Positions 14,933 to 26,733 are shown, counted from the first letter of the stretch. The stretch: DNA of 64,000 nt from Panonychus citri (GCF_014898815.1 NW_026515454.1:1-64000), one strand, 5' to 3'. Notes: generated by a model not told the origin, from the letters alone. Numbers and translations: made by a program.

Positions 14933-17087
14933 CTAGAGCGTTGATTAGTTGGGGTAAAAAGTTTTTCCAAAAGGCACATTGTTTTGCCCGAAGACCTCGT
15001 CCGATTGATGAATCGTTGGTCGAAATGACCAGATACTCTTTCTCATGAGCGGTATACTCAGGCCACACTATACTCTCCGTAGCGTCACTTTCGATAGACT
15101 GTCGATTGGGATTCCTGAAGATCAATTTAATTCGTAACAATTAACCAATTTTCGTAATGAATTACGATCATTCTTGTATTATTACTTACCCTGTTTTCGC
15201 AAAGTTAGCCCAATATCTCATGATTCGCCTGCTTAACTGAACTTCCGCCTGAGTATAGCCATGAACTGGATCTAAAGGTTCACCAAGGACAAATTTGATC
15301 TCCTCTCCGTGAATTACCCCCATCCATGAAGGCCAAAAGCTTTTAGATGATCGATGATTAAAATAATAAGACCAAACATCGTTACCCGATAAAGCGTATC
15401 GATAGGACATCTCGTTAACTGGACAAGTGAATTGATAATCACCGACAAACTTATCGGTTGCTTCACGATTTTCAATCTGATCATCAGGATTAACCCAATG
15501 TGTATACTCATAGATGATTGATTCTTGAGCCAGAGGGGAAAGATGAGGATAAATTGTTCGTATGAGAGATTGAAATTCAGCTCGGGAAACATAAACACTC
15601 TCCGAGAGGTTAAATATGTGAGGTGAATGATAGACTAGGTAATAAGTTCCCTCATCTCGATTGGAACCTGTCAAGATGGCGGTGTGCTTGAAATTCTTGG
15701 TTCTCAATGAAATCTCTGGATCCTCATCGAGAAATGAACCATCAACTATCGGAATAAAGGCAAAATCAACCACACCGGTGGTCACCTCTTCTTTTGCAAC
15801 CAATACAGAGGCGGGTATAGATTGCATACACTCAATGATTGACTTTAGGTCTTTTCGTGTGGTGTGTGAATCACATCCAACCGAACGGGCCAAGGCGAGG
15901 CTTCGTGCATAAGCTTTGTTACGATCAACAATTGCCCAAGGGCAAGTGGCCGAACCAGATTGTAATATTGCTTGGCTGAAAACGTTACGTGAGAGCGGGG
16001 AAAGTAAATGAAGGGCAACTGAAACGGCTCCAGCTGATTCACCGAAGATCGTTATATTTGCCGGATTACCACCGAAAGCGGCGATATTATCTCGAATCCA
16101 TTCCATTGCCATTAGCTGATCAAAAAGACCCGCGTTACCGGGTGCATCAGAGGTGTCAAAAAAGATGAATCCAAGGGAGGCAACTCGATAATTAATTGAG
16201 ACAAATATAATTGACTCTTCCCCTGCCAGGACGGATCCATCGTAAAAGTCAAGGGATGAGGTTCCCGACCAAAAGCCACCTCCATAGATCCAAAGTAAAA
16301 CTGCCGCTGATTTGGGTCTAGGACGTGGTACCCAAATATTAACAGAAAGACAATCTTCATCTAAAGGTACATTTGGATTCCATTCGGTGGCACCTTTAAA
16401 GTTACCAAAAAAGGTGTCATTTACCTGGAAACATGCACCCGAAAATGAGGTTGCATTAAAAATACCCTCCCAAGAGTCGACTGGCTTAGGGTGACGGAAA
16501 CGGAATCGGCCGGTGGGTGGTTTTGCATAACGAATACCTAAGAAAGCATCGACTGGTTTACCTGTGGGCGAGGTGACTGAACGACCACGAACATAACCTT
16601 TGTTGGTTAACACAATTAAGGGATCATTTTGATATGCTGAATAATGAATTTGATTATAACTTGAAAACGACGATGATGAAGATGAAGATGATGAAGATGA
16701 TGATGATGATGAGGGGAATGATGAATCGGCATAAAAGAGATTATCATCATGAGGTAAGGCGGAGGAAAAATTATACCTCGAAGATTGAAATAAAAGGATT
16801 ACCACAATTGGGATAATCCAATGGATCCAAAAGGTTTTTACCAAAAAGACAATGATTGATTTAATTGTTGAACCGATTAGACAAAAGTGAGAGAAATGCT
16901 GTTTATTTATAATCGAATCATCTTGTTGATTGTTAATTGTTTCCCTTTGCGATTGAATAATTATCTTCTTACAATCAGCTGGTAAAACTGTGCAATTGAT
17001 TAATTTTGTCCTGGTTTTCACCGGTTTTCCGGTTGATAATCTTTCACCTTTAGTGGTGAATTGCGATGATTTACTAATTGTTAACAT
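14933..17087 (-). CDS. Ace: acetylcholinesterase, copy 1
   Basis: Hydrolyses acetylcholine at synapses. Exons 17087-15190 and 15114-14933 join in frame (ACAGG/GAATCCC giving TGNP). The first ATG of the open frame is at 17087; the frame upstream only offers a TTG. A long N-terminal region has a hydrophobic signal-anchor at ~72-100 and a poly-Ser run at ~126-142; the esterase domain starts near 155. Catalytic triad: Ser351 in GESAGA, Glu479 in NRDEGTYY, His593 in VIHGEE. The choline-site Trp (Torpedo W84) is Trp236 in TEWNPN. Gly271 (position 119) and Ala352 (201) are wild type, but position 331 is Tyr483 (codon TAC at 15641-15639), where Phe is usual. The gene end is unclear: exon 2 ends at a good donor (CTAG/GTGAGT), yet reading through gives a stop after two residues. 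The tail exon was not found. Protein identical to the second copy. Confidence 0.93.
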
Positions 17088-17117
17088 GTTATTTATTTGC
17101 CCTTCTAATTGTGACAA

Positions 17118-18422
17118 GTGAAATTAAGCTGGATAATAAATTAAATGAAAATAGAAAATGATTTAACAAGACTAATTAGTTAAAAACACAACTAATTGTC
17201 AACTCTACAATTCAACACTAAAAAATGAACTGGGTGAAAATGGTGATAATGATGAAGATGAAGATGAAGATGAGGATGATGAAGATGATGATGGCGACAT
17301 CCACAGAGTTTTACCTTTATCCAAATAAAGTAGATTAAAAATATTACACCGATGAGATTATCTTTTCAACCATCACATTGTTGTTTACAGGGATTAGAGA
17401 TTAATAAATATACTTGAGCTTCTTTGGTTATATCTGTTTACCTTTATTGTTGTTTTCTGCAAGCTCGATGTTTCCTATTGATTAATATCAATTGTTAATG
17501 ATGATGATGAATGTTGATTAATTGTAGTATCATTATTTAATCCATGATAAACTCACAATCAGCTACAAATTATTGATTAATCTGATGTTTAGGTTTCCAG
17601 TTTCCCTCTCTGAGGGTTTAGGTTGATAAATATATTATATGAGAAAAAAATTAACAGAATAGGATTAAATCAGTTAATCATATGGATATTTGAGATAATC
17701 AGAATTAAATTGGTGCGATGGTGATGATGATAAATGGATGATGATGATGATGATAGAAATTGAAACATGAAGAATAGAAAACAAATATACTGAAGAAGAG
17801 GAAGAAAAAAAAGAAGCGAAAATTTATCGGTTCCGGTTCCGTTTCGAATGGAGTTTGCAATCGATTTTAGAATTTATTAATTAAGAGAGAATTATGATGA
17901 TGATGATGATGATGATTAAGAAGATTAACAGGAGATAATTAAGCGAATAAATCAACAGCAATTAACGATAAAGGATGAGGAGAAGGAGGAAAAGATAATT
18001 AAACCAATAGAGATGAATGAGAATCTGATTGTGGCTTTTTGACCAGAGATTCTGGATGATATGGAAATGGAATTAATTAATTGTGATTAAGTTGATTCTC
18101 GGGGAGGATTTCAGGTTATTATTGGTGAGAATTTACTAATTGGTTGATTTTAAGATGATTTAAAGAGATTGGAAACAATTAACACTTTAACTCGTCGTTG
18201 TTGATGTTTTGTTGCTGTTTCGGTTAACACAATTGATTTAATTTCTTTCAGTTGGTTGATTGTTGGAAACACACAATTAATTAATTGATCTTCTTCTTTT
18301 TCTTACTTCTCTGTTGATTAATTATAGACAATTAAACTAAATTAAATAAATAACAGAAGAGAAAAACTAAAAAACACTAACACACAACAACGAAAACACA
18401 ATTAGATTAATAACAATAGAGA
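17118..18422. other. acetylcholinesterase 5' flank, copy 1
   Basis: Noncoding DNA upstream of the minus-strand acetylcholinesterase start. It has GAT/GATGAA runs (17249-17292, 17716-17753, 17893-17916) and AT-rich stretches. It presumably holds the promoter and 5' UTR, but no definite core promoter was identified. It ends at the junction with the inserted segment E. Confidence 0.6.
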
Positions 18423-18436
18423 CAAGAGAAAGATTA

Positions 18437-18452
18437 TTTTGCTATAGCAAAA
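18437..18452. repeat. perfect 16-bp palindrome next to the left edge of E
   Basis: TTTTGCTATAGCAAAA is a perfect palindrome lying 14 bp inside the left junction of E. It is unlike the AATATT-type palindromes found elsewhere in E. It may be a terminal structure or chance. Confidence 0.4.
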
Positions 18453-18469
18453 AAATGTCCAATACCGAT

Positions 18470-18502
18470 CTGCGCATGTGAATTTTTATCGATTTATCGA
18501 TA
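18470..18502 (+). promoter_or_regulatory. putative SNF2-A promoter elements (GCGCATG box and DRE-like TATCGATA)
   Basis: CTGCGCATGT at 18470-18479 recurs upstream of the zinc-finger gene at 22922-22931. TATCGATA at 18495-18502 lies 160 bp before the SNF2-A ATG. The same octamer lies 156 bp before the SNF2-B ATG, with ATCGAT/TTCGATA repeats around both. TATCGATA is the DRE core of Drosophila replication and proliferation genes, so a link to host growth-phase transcription is an inference. Confidence 0.45.
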
Positions 18503-18661
18503 TCAACTTTCGATAAAAACAATATTGAGCTTTTAGTTGCAGTTGAATAGCTTTTTAAATCAAATGAAATTTCTTGATTAAAATTTTGTCAATTAACATT
18601 AATTTGTGTTATTACTTTTAGTTTTAATAATTTATCTAATTGATTAAATTAGTGATACATC

Positions 18662-21425
18662 ATGAATCAATTCAATAAATGTACAAAACGTAAATTGAAC
18701 CTCCCTCAATTACCATTTAAAAGATCAAAATTTATACAAAATTTTTCTTCATCAAATGAATTAGTTTTAAAAGCTCAACATGATGAAAAAGAAAGATTAA
18801 AAAGAACAAAAAATAGAATGAACTTTGTGAATCCATATGAAATTGAATCAAGTGACGATGACTATGAAGATTCAACTTTAGAAAATCTTGAAAAAGAAAA
18901 AAATTCAATATATTTTCACACAGTTGATATTTTCAACAAACCTGATGACAATGGACGAGTTTTGGTAAATGTGAATAGTGATAAAGAACATCCAATTTAT
19001 TTAAGAGAATCATTGGCAAAAATTTTGAAACCTCATCAAATTGGTGGCATTAGATTTCTCTATGACAATCTAATCGAAAATTTAGACACTTTAAACAAAA
19101 CAAATGGATTTGGTTGTATTTTAGCCCACAGTATGGGACTAGGGAAAACTTTGCAAGTGATAAGTTTCATTGATATTTATTTGAAATATACAAATTCAAA
19201 AACCATAATGATTGTTACACCAGTTTCATTGCTTTCCAATTGGTACAACGAATTTAAAAAATTTTTGCCTAAAGATACTGCTAATCCCAACAGATTCAAA
19301 ATTTCTATTGCTAATAATGGGAAGACAAAAGAAGAAAAAAAATTGATAATTGGTAAGTACTCATCACTTATATCTAATAATAATATTCAACATTAATATC
19401 AAATTGCTTTAATATTAAAACTCTTTCATTTCAGAAAATTGGTGGACGAGAAAAGAAGGAATTTTACTAATTGGATATGAATGTTATGCTTCAATGTCTG
19501 AAGAAAAGAATTTATTTACACAACTTGTTGATCCAGGACCTGATTTGGTTGTTTGTGACGAAGGTCATAAAATAAAAAATCCAGAAAGTAAAATAACATT
19601 AGCACTTGGAAAAGTACGAACCAAACGAAGGCTTTTATTAACAGGAACACCAATGCAAAATAATTTGATCGAATATTGGTGTATGATCAATTTCATTCGT
19701 CCTAATTTTTTTGGATCAAGAGACGAATTTATAACAAATTTTGTACAACCAATTTCGATCGGACAAAAAAAGGACAGTACAAACCATGAAATACTTTACA
19801 TGCAAAAACAAGCTCACGTATTAAATAGAGTTGTTCGTGGATTTGTTCAAAGGTAAACAAGTAATATAAGAATATAACTATTATATATTAATCATGATTT
19901 TTCTATTCAAGGCGTGATGATAGTATTCTTAAAGCCGAATTACCCAGGAAATATGAATATGTAATACCAATTAAATCAACTAACATTCAAAAGCAACTGA
20001 TGAAGAGTTTTTTATCCAAATTGTTAACTTTTGGAAATTCATTTAACATATTAACTATTGCAACAATATTATTAAAAGTAAGTCGATAAATTAAATAATT
20101 CATTCATCTTAATCATACAAATTCATTAATTATTTTAGATTTGGAATCATCCAGATATTTTTTTCAAAACTTACCAAACAATGGAGATCGAGAATTTAGA
20201 TGACATATCAAAACAAGAATATAATTATTTGAAAGTGTCAATAAAAGCAACTGGCCAATATCTTGGAAATTATGAAGTTAATAATATGGCATATGGACAC
20301 AAAATTCGACTGTTATTAGTGATAATTCAACAATCTATTATAAAAAAAGATAAAATTCTTGTATTCAGTCAATCGTTATTGACCCTCAACATTATTGAAA
20401 AGTTTTTACACGAAAACCCATATTATGTTACTAAAGAAAAGCAAGTTAAATGGAGAAAAAATTATAATTATGTTCGATTGGATGGATCTTTGTCAAATCG
20501 ACAAAAAACAGAAATTATTAATAATTTCACCAAAAACAATAAGATTCATTTGTTTTTGATCTCAACAAAAGCGGGATGTTTGGGTCTCAACTTAACAAAT
20601 GCGAATCGTTTAATTTTGTTCGACGTATCATGGAACCCAACCACCGATACACAAGCGATCCATAGAATTTTCAGAATTGGTCAAAAAAAAGAATGTTATA
20701 TCTATCGATTCGTATCATATGACACAATGGAAAAGAAATTATTTGAACAACAGATTGTTAAACAAGCTCTGGCCTCAAAGATTCTTGATGAAAAGGATTT
20801 TAACCTAAAATTTAGTAAGATAAATATTCATCAATTATTAAATGATTTAAAAAGTGAAAAATCAATTGAAATCAACAATGATAAACAATATGATGATGAC
20901 ATCATTACTTCAATTGTTAAACATAATACTAATTTGTTATCATTGAATGTTTTTAATTGTGAAAATCTCTTGAAAAACCATCGCACATCAATTTTATCTG
21001 AAAAAGATAAGTTAATTGCTGAGACCAATTATAATTCAAGAAAATTTAAAAAACTTTCTGCTACCACAGAAAGAGAAAAAGACAAAATTCAACAAGCCAA
21101 AATACCATTCAAACCGTATAACTGGTCTCGAACCAAAATTATAAAATATTACAACAATTTTACCCTTGATTTTTTGGCGAGTCATCTTAAAAAAAATGAT
21201 TATGAAACAAAATTGTTACTTTGCCCATTCAAAATTATTGTTATCACTGGTGATGCAAAATTTACTATTTACAAAAATGAAAAAATTTTATTAATAAGAG
21301 CATCATTTACAGATTCAGTTTATATAAAAACAACAAATAATCTAGTTTATATAACATTACCTAATCAACGTTTTTTTTTACCAATTCTCAAATCTCGTTA
21401 CTTTATTGTAAAAAAACAATTGTAA
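18662..21425 (+). CDS. SNF2-family ATPase, ATRX/ARIP4-like, paralogue A
   Basis: DNA-translocating, chromatin-remodelling type ATPase. Exons 18662-19352, 19435-19852, 19912-20077 and 20139-21425 join in frame to 853 aa with no internal stop. Motif I HSMGLGKT has Lys162; motif II is DEGH (Asp272), characteristic of the ATRX/RAD54L2 (ARIP4) branch rather than DEAH/DEGQ. Also present are LLTGTPMQNN, the STKAG..GLNLT block and RIFRIGQ (~600). The N-terminus (~110 aa) is short and charged, with no ADD or PHD finger. A C-terminal tail of ~110 aa starting at YNWSR is strongly shared with the second paralogue at 26734-29590, with all three intron positions conserved. Exon 2 is nearly identical in DNA to that paralogue while the rest has diverged. 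It is the first gene inside E. It looks intact; its role in the element is unknown. Confidence 0.88.
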
Positions 21426-21429
21426 ATTG

Positions 21430-22910
21430 AATCATAACCTATATTGTATAGATTATTAATCATATTACTTGTTGATATTAAATTGATTATAATTGAACTA
21501 ATATTTGACTATTTTTTAATAAAAAATATATTAATAAAAAAAATCAATTCACATTTGAATAGAATACTTGCTTTCAATTCATAAAAGTAATCATAATTTT
21601 AACATTAATATTCGAATTTGCATATTTGAGTTAATTCTCTATTTAATTGAATTAGATTGAATTAAACTTAATTTGAATATTAACAAATTTTCATATTCAT
21701 TCGAATATTAATATTAATTTTCCCTTCAATCAAATTAGATTGTAATAACATTAATATTCGCATTTGAATATTAATGTTAATTTTCAATTCAATCGACTTA
21801 AATTGAAATAACATTAATATTCGCATTTGAATATTAATGTTAATTCTCTATTCAATTAAATTAAATTTAAATAACATTAATATTCGTATTTGAATATTAA
21901 TGTTAATTTTCAATTTAATCGAATTAGATTGAAATAACATTAATATTCGCATTTGAATATTAATGTTAATTCTCTATTCAATTAAATTAAATTTAAATAA
22001 CATTAATATTCGCATTTGAATATTAATGTTAATTTTCAATTTAATCGAATTAGATTGATTTAACACTAATATTCGATTATAAATATTTATGTTAATTTTC
22101 TATTAAGTTAAGTTGCACTGAAGTTACATTAATATTCACATTTGAATATTAATGTTAAATTCAATACAATCTACTAAGATTGAAATAACATTAATATTCG
22201 TATTTGAATATTAATGTTAATTTTCAATTCAATCGAATTAGATTGATTTAACACTAATATTCGATTATAAATATTAATGTTAATTTTCTATTAAGTTAAG
22301 TTGCACTGAAGTAACATTAATATTCGCATTTGAATATTAATGTTAATTCTCTATTCAATTTAATCGAATTAGATTGAAATAACATTAATATTCGCATTTG
22401 AATATTAATGTTAATTCTTTATTCAATTAAATTAGATTGATTTAACACTAATATTCGATTATAAATATTTATGTTAATTTTCTATTAAGTTAAGTTGCAC
22501 TGAAGTTACATTAATATTCACATTTGAATATTAATGTTAAATTCAATACAATCTACTAAGATTGAAATAACATTAATATTCGTATTTGAATATTAATGTT
22601 AATTTTCAATTCAATCGAATTAGATTGAAATAACATTGATATTCCTATTTGAAAATTAATAATTTTTTTCATATTAAATCAAATTGGATTGATCAAACAT
22701 TTGTTCGAATATTAATGATTTTTTCCTATTCATTTGAATTAGATGATTTACAATTAATATTATAATTCGAATATTAATTTTTTTTCATATGTAATTAAAT
22801 TCAATTGATTCAACATTGATATTCAAACTTGAATATTAATGTATATTTCAAATTTGTAAATTAAATTAATTTGAATTAATTTAAACAATTTAATTAATTA
22901 CATTTAATAA
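21430..22910. repeat. palindrome array 1 (tandem, period about 60-65 bp)
   Basis: After the SNF2-A stop, from ~21600 the sequence becomes a tandem array of about 15-20 units. Each has the palindrome ATTAATATTC, spacer (often GCATTT) and GAATATTAAT, followed by a TTCAATCGAATTAGATTGAA-like linker. A longer period is visible: the block around 22057-22160 recurs around 22245-22340 and 22435-22560. No coding potential. Confidence 0.85.
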
Positions 22911-22921
22911 CAAAGAAATAA

Positions 22922-22931
22922 CTGCGCATGT
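22922..22931 (+). promoter_or_regulatory. CTGCGCATGT box upstream of zinc-finger gene
   Basis: Same decamer as at 18470-18479, followed in both places by TGAAT within a few bases. It lies 127 bp before the ATG at 23058 and resembles an NRF1/Ewg half-site. Candidate shared promoter element of E genes. Confidence 0.35.
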
Positions 22932-23057
22932 TTGAATAAATTATTCATATTTAGCGCTATTTTAACTGGCTTCTAATCGAAAACACAGAAATTTCTAAAA
23001 GCTAAATAGTTGTTACATTTAAATTCTTATCCGTTGTTTTTTTTTGAATCTTTCAAA

Positions 23058-25661
23058 ATGAGTGAAATTAATGAATGTATTTCAACAGCTAAGGTGACAA
23101 TCTTTTCATCAAAAGAAATAGTAAGTATATACCATTAAAACTTCAACTTAAATATCCATTTAATCAATCAAATACTTGTTTTTTTTCAGAGAAAATATTT
23201 TACGCTGTTAGAACTACCATTTAACTGTACCAAAGAAACATTTAGAATCAATGTAAGCCAAATATCACTTTTGGCTATTATGGACCCTAATTATAAATTT
23301 AATGGTTATGATATTTATACATTAACCAAATTGAATCGTTTTATATTGAACTGTTATTCAAACGGAATTGATCCAACAAATCATTCATTAAAACAAGTGA
23401 AAGAGAAGATACCACGATTTGGATACCCTAATGACGATGATAAAAATACATTTTGTGAAACAGTTTACATGTATAGTGATCAACTTGATGAAATTCGATT
23501 GAATGAAGAACTTAATGATTCATTAGATTTAGACGAAATAGAAGCATTGCTAAATCATGAAGAAATAGATGCTTCTCAATTAACATTGAACGCTACGGAG
23601 AAAGAAACAACGGAAATTTCAGTGACAGAATTATCAAATTCACCATCATCTTCATCAATCATAAAATTATTAAATGAACCACAGTTATTAACATCAATCA
23701 ATCAACATAAACATACAACATTGACTGGTCAAAAATCATCATCAGTATCACCAACATCGAATCAAACAATAATTCATTTATCAGTTGATACTAATCTAAA
23801 AAAAATCTCAGCAAATAATTCGGAAATGTTGATAGAAATTGATTCAAATGAAGATATAACACCAAACTCAGCAAAAGAACAACAATCAACATTTTTTGAT
23901 CAACTCGATAAAACAAAATTGCCTAATCACAAATCACCATCTCCATCATTGACAGCAGATCAAATAATTATACATTCATTTGTAAATAATCATCAAGATC
24001 AAGCCTCAACAAGTACTTCAGATTTATTGATGGAAATTGATAAAGACAACAATTCAACAACGAATTTACCAAAAGACCATGAATCAAATGAAAACACATC
24101 ACCATTATTAGAAGATCTACAGATGAATCAATTGCCACCCCTTGATGATCACCAAGAACAGTATTCTACAGATATTTCCAAAGTACCAATTATAAATAAC
24201 AATTGCGAAAAACCAACCAATAACTTATCTGATCCACAACCATCAACATCAACAGAATTTCAAAAATCTTCATTAATTAAATCAAAATTACAATCTTCAT
24301 CTTCATCAACATCCACTAATTCAAGAGAATCTATTGCTAATACTCAACATAAAGAACAATATAATTTAACTGCTCAGGAAAACAAAACACAAGATCAAGT
24401 CTCAACAAATATTTCAGATTTATTGATGGAAATTGATGAAGACGACGATTCAACAACGAATACACCAAAAGACCAACAGCGATCAACATATATTGAAAAC
24501 CATGGTTCAAATGAAAACTCATCATCATTATTAGAAGACCTACAAATGAATCAGTTGCCACCACTTAATGATTTCCAAGAACAAGATTCATCAAATATTT
24601 CCGAAGAAACAATTATAGATGATGATTACACAAAATCTACCAATGAATTCTCTAAATTACAACCAACAACATCAACAATTTCAAACGATTTTCAAAAATC
24701 ATCATTAATCAAAACAAATTCTCAATCTTCATCGTCATCACTATCCACTAATTCATCAAATTCAACAGAATCTATTGTCGATACTCAACATAAAAATCAA
24801 TATAATTTAACTGCTCAAGAAAACAAAACACAAAATCAAGTGTCAACAAATATTTCAAATTTATTGATGGAAATTGATAAAAACAACAATTCAACAACGC
24901 ATTTAAAAGAACAACAGCAATCAACATCTATTGAAAACCATGGATCAAATGAAAACACATCACCATTATTAGAAGATCAACAGATGAATCAATTGCCACC
25001 CCTTGATCACCAAGAACATAATTCTACAGATATTTCCAAAGTACCAATTATAAATAACAATTACGAAAAACCAACCAGTGACTTATCTGATCCACAACCA
25101 TCAACATCAACTGGTTTTCAAAAATCTTCATTAACCAAAATAAATTCACAATCTTCATCATCAGCTAATTCATCAAATTTAAAAGAATCTAATGCTGATA
25201 CTCAACACCAAAAACATAAAAATTTACATAATCAAGCTGATAAATCAAATGATTCGGATGATGAATATGATGATAGAATGGCCAATTTTCCAGTTGAAAT
25301 TATTCACGATCAATATTTATACAAATTTAAAGAGGTTTATTATTATTATATTATCGATATGGAAACTTTTGAAAAAAAAACTTTGAAACAATTTAAAGAA
25401 AAAGGCGAAATTTATCTAGGTGATTCCAAAATCGGTACAAATACAACATATTTCTGTAAATATAATCATCCTTGCTCAATCAAAGCTACAAACAACAAAT
25501 ATAATATTACACAACACATTTCAAATATTTTTCATGGTGCAGTTTGTTTGACTTGTAACCCACCACAAGTAGTTCGAAGTTATACAAATATCTTTCGACA
25601 CATAAATGAAAAGCATATCGATAGCAAAAAAAATAAATTTGGTTTACCTAAAAAAAAGTAA
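23058..25661 (+). CDS. Ser/Asn-rich protein with three tandem repeats and C-terminal zinc finger
   Basis: Function not recognised. Exon 1 is 23058-23120 (21 codons), with a GTAAGT donor and a T-rich CAG acceptor; exon 2 is 23190-25661; total 844 aa. The N-terminal ~150 residues are non-repetitive and probably folded. Residues ~290-697 are three imperfect tandem units of ~130-150 aa (DNA ~23997, ~24391, ~24835 onward). Each contains LLMEID, LLEDLQMNQLPPL-like, FQKSSL and (in two) NLTAQENKTQ blocks. This region is rich in S, T, N, Q and probably disordered. The C-terminus has FCKYNHPC and then CLTC-x14-H-x4-H (~807-830), a C2H2-type zinc finger, and ends in a basic KKNKFGLPKKK tail. It lies between palindrome arrays 1 and 2. 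A DNA-binding accessory or transactivator protein of the element is possible but unproven. Confidence 0.75.
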
Positions 25662-26550
25662 TTTCTAACATGACTGTTGATTGAAAAATTATTCAGTTTT
25701 CATTATTGTAAAATCATTACAATTTTTCATTAAAATACATTAACATTATTATTCAAATTTAAAAAGTAACGTTTATATTTTATTTAACTAAAATCAATTG
25801 ACTTCATTAGTTTAAATTAAAATATTGATGCTTTTTCTATCAATCAATTTAAATCAATTTTTAAATAATTTAATCTTCGTTTTCTATTTATTCCAATCGA
25901 TTCAATTAACATTAATATTCAAATTCGAATATTAATTCTATTTGATTTAATTAATTGAATTGAAACTTATTAATATTCGAAGTTGAATATTAATGTTAAT
26001 TGATTCAATAAATTTAATAGAAAACAAAGATCAATAAGACAATTTAAAATTATTAATATTTTGTTAATTGATCCAAATTAATTGAATAGAGTATCATTAA
26101 TATTCAAATTTGAATATTAATTCCAATTGATCTAAACAATTGAATTGAAACTCATTAAATGATACTCTATTCAATGAATTTTGATCAATTAACAAATATT
26201 AATAATTTTAAATTATCTTATTGATCTTTGTTTTCTATTAAATTTATTGAATCGATTAACATTAATATTCAACTTCGAATATTATAATTTTTTCAATTCG
26301 ATCAATTAAAATCAATTAAACATTAAAATTCGAATATTATTGTATTTGCACATAGAATTAAATTGAATTGATTTAACATAAATATTCCAAATCGAATATT
26401 AATGATTTTTTTTATTCAAATGAATTGGATTAATTTGTCATTATTTACCAAATAGAAATATTTATCTTAATTATTTTATTAACACAATACTAGTATTTTC
26501 AATATAACCAAATAAACTAATTTAAAAATTAAATTAAATCGAATAAAATA
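25662..26550. repeat. palindrome array 2
   Basis: Dispersed copies of the AATATT palindrome (about 25910-26410) separated by A/T-rich linkers. It includes an inverted duplication: sequence around 26010-26095 recurs in reverse complement around 26155-26265. Noncoding. Confidence 0.75.
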
Positions 26551-26570
26551 GATATCGATGTCTTTCGATA

Positions 26571-26578
26571 TATCGATA
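26571..26578 (+). promoter_or_regulatory. DRE-like TATCGATA upstream of SNF2-B
   Basis: TATCGATA 156 bp before the SNF2-B ATG, within a cluster of ATCGAT/TTCGATA repeats (26550-26580). It matches the position of the same octamer before the SNF2-A gene. Confidence 0.45.
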
Positions 26579-26733
26579 TTTTATAAATCAGATTTAGCTT
26601 TTTTTCTTTTCAATATTTTCAATCACAACCATAGTGACCAAATTTTATTTCCAATTCAATTTTGATTCATTTTTTAACCTGTGCGTTAATTTTTAGCTAA
26701 ATTTACTGAAAGTGAACATTTTAAACCAAAAAT

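Larger units (their letters stand above)
6732..18422. repeat. large direct repeat R, copy 1 (about 11.69 kb)
   Basis: This segment is repeated in the same orientation at 46640-58320. The two copies run in parallel over their whole length with only a few small differences: 1-2 bp changes near 6998-7030, 7407 and 7990, a 2-bp difference near 7886 and a 4-bp difference near 17605. The offset changes from 39908 at the left end to 39898 at the right end. Both contain a complete acetylcholinesterase coding region with identical protein. The left boundary coincides with the shared string ATCAAAAG and the right boundary with ACAATAGAGA. Only copy 2 continues into host DNA on its right, and only copy 1 continues into host DNA on its left. 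Confidence 0.95.

Noticed and set aside
17088..17117. Acetylcholinesterase start at 17117 (and 57019 in the second copy)
   Set aside because: The first codon there is TTG; the first ATG in frame is at 17087 (56989 in copy 2).
21600..22870. CRISPR-like look of regularly spaced palindromic repeats
   Set aside because: The setting is eukaryotic, there are no cas-like genes, and the linkers are homologous to each other rather than unique spacers; it is a minisatellite of the E palindrome.
23271..25661. Start of the zinc-finger gene at 23271
   Set aside because: That codon is TTG; the frame continues upstream through an acceptor at 23189 to an ATG exon at 23058-23120.
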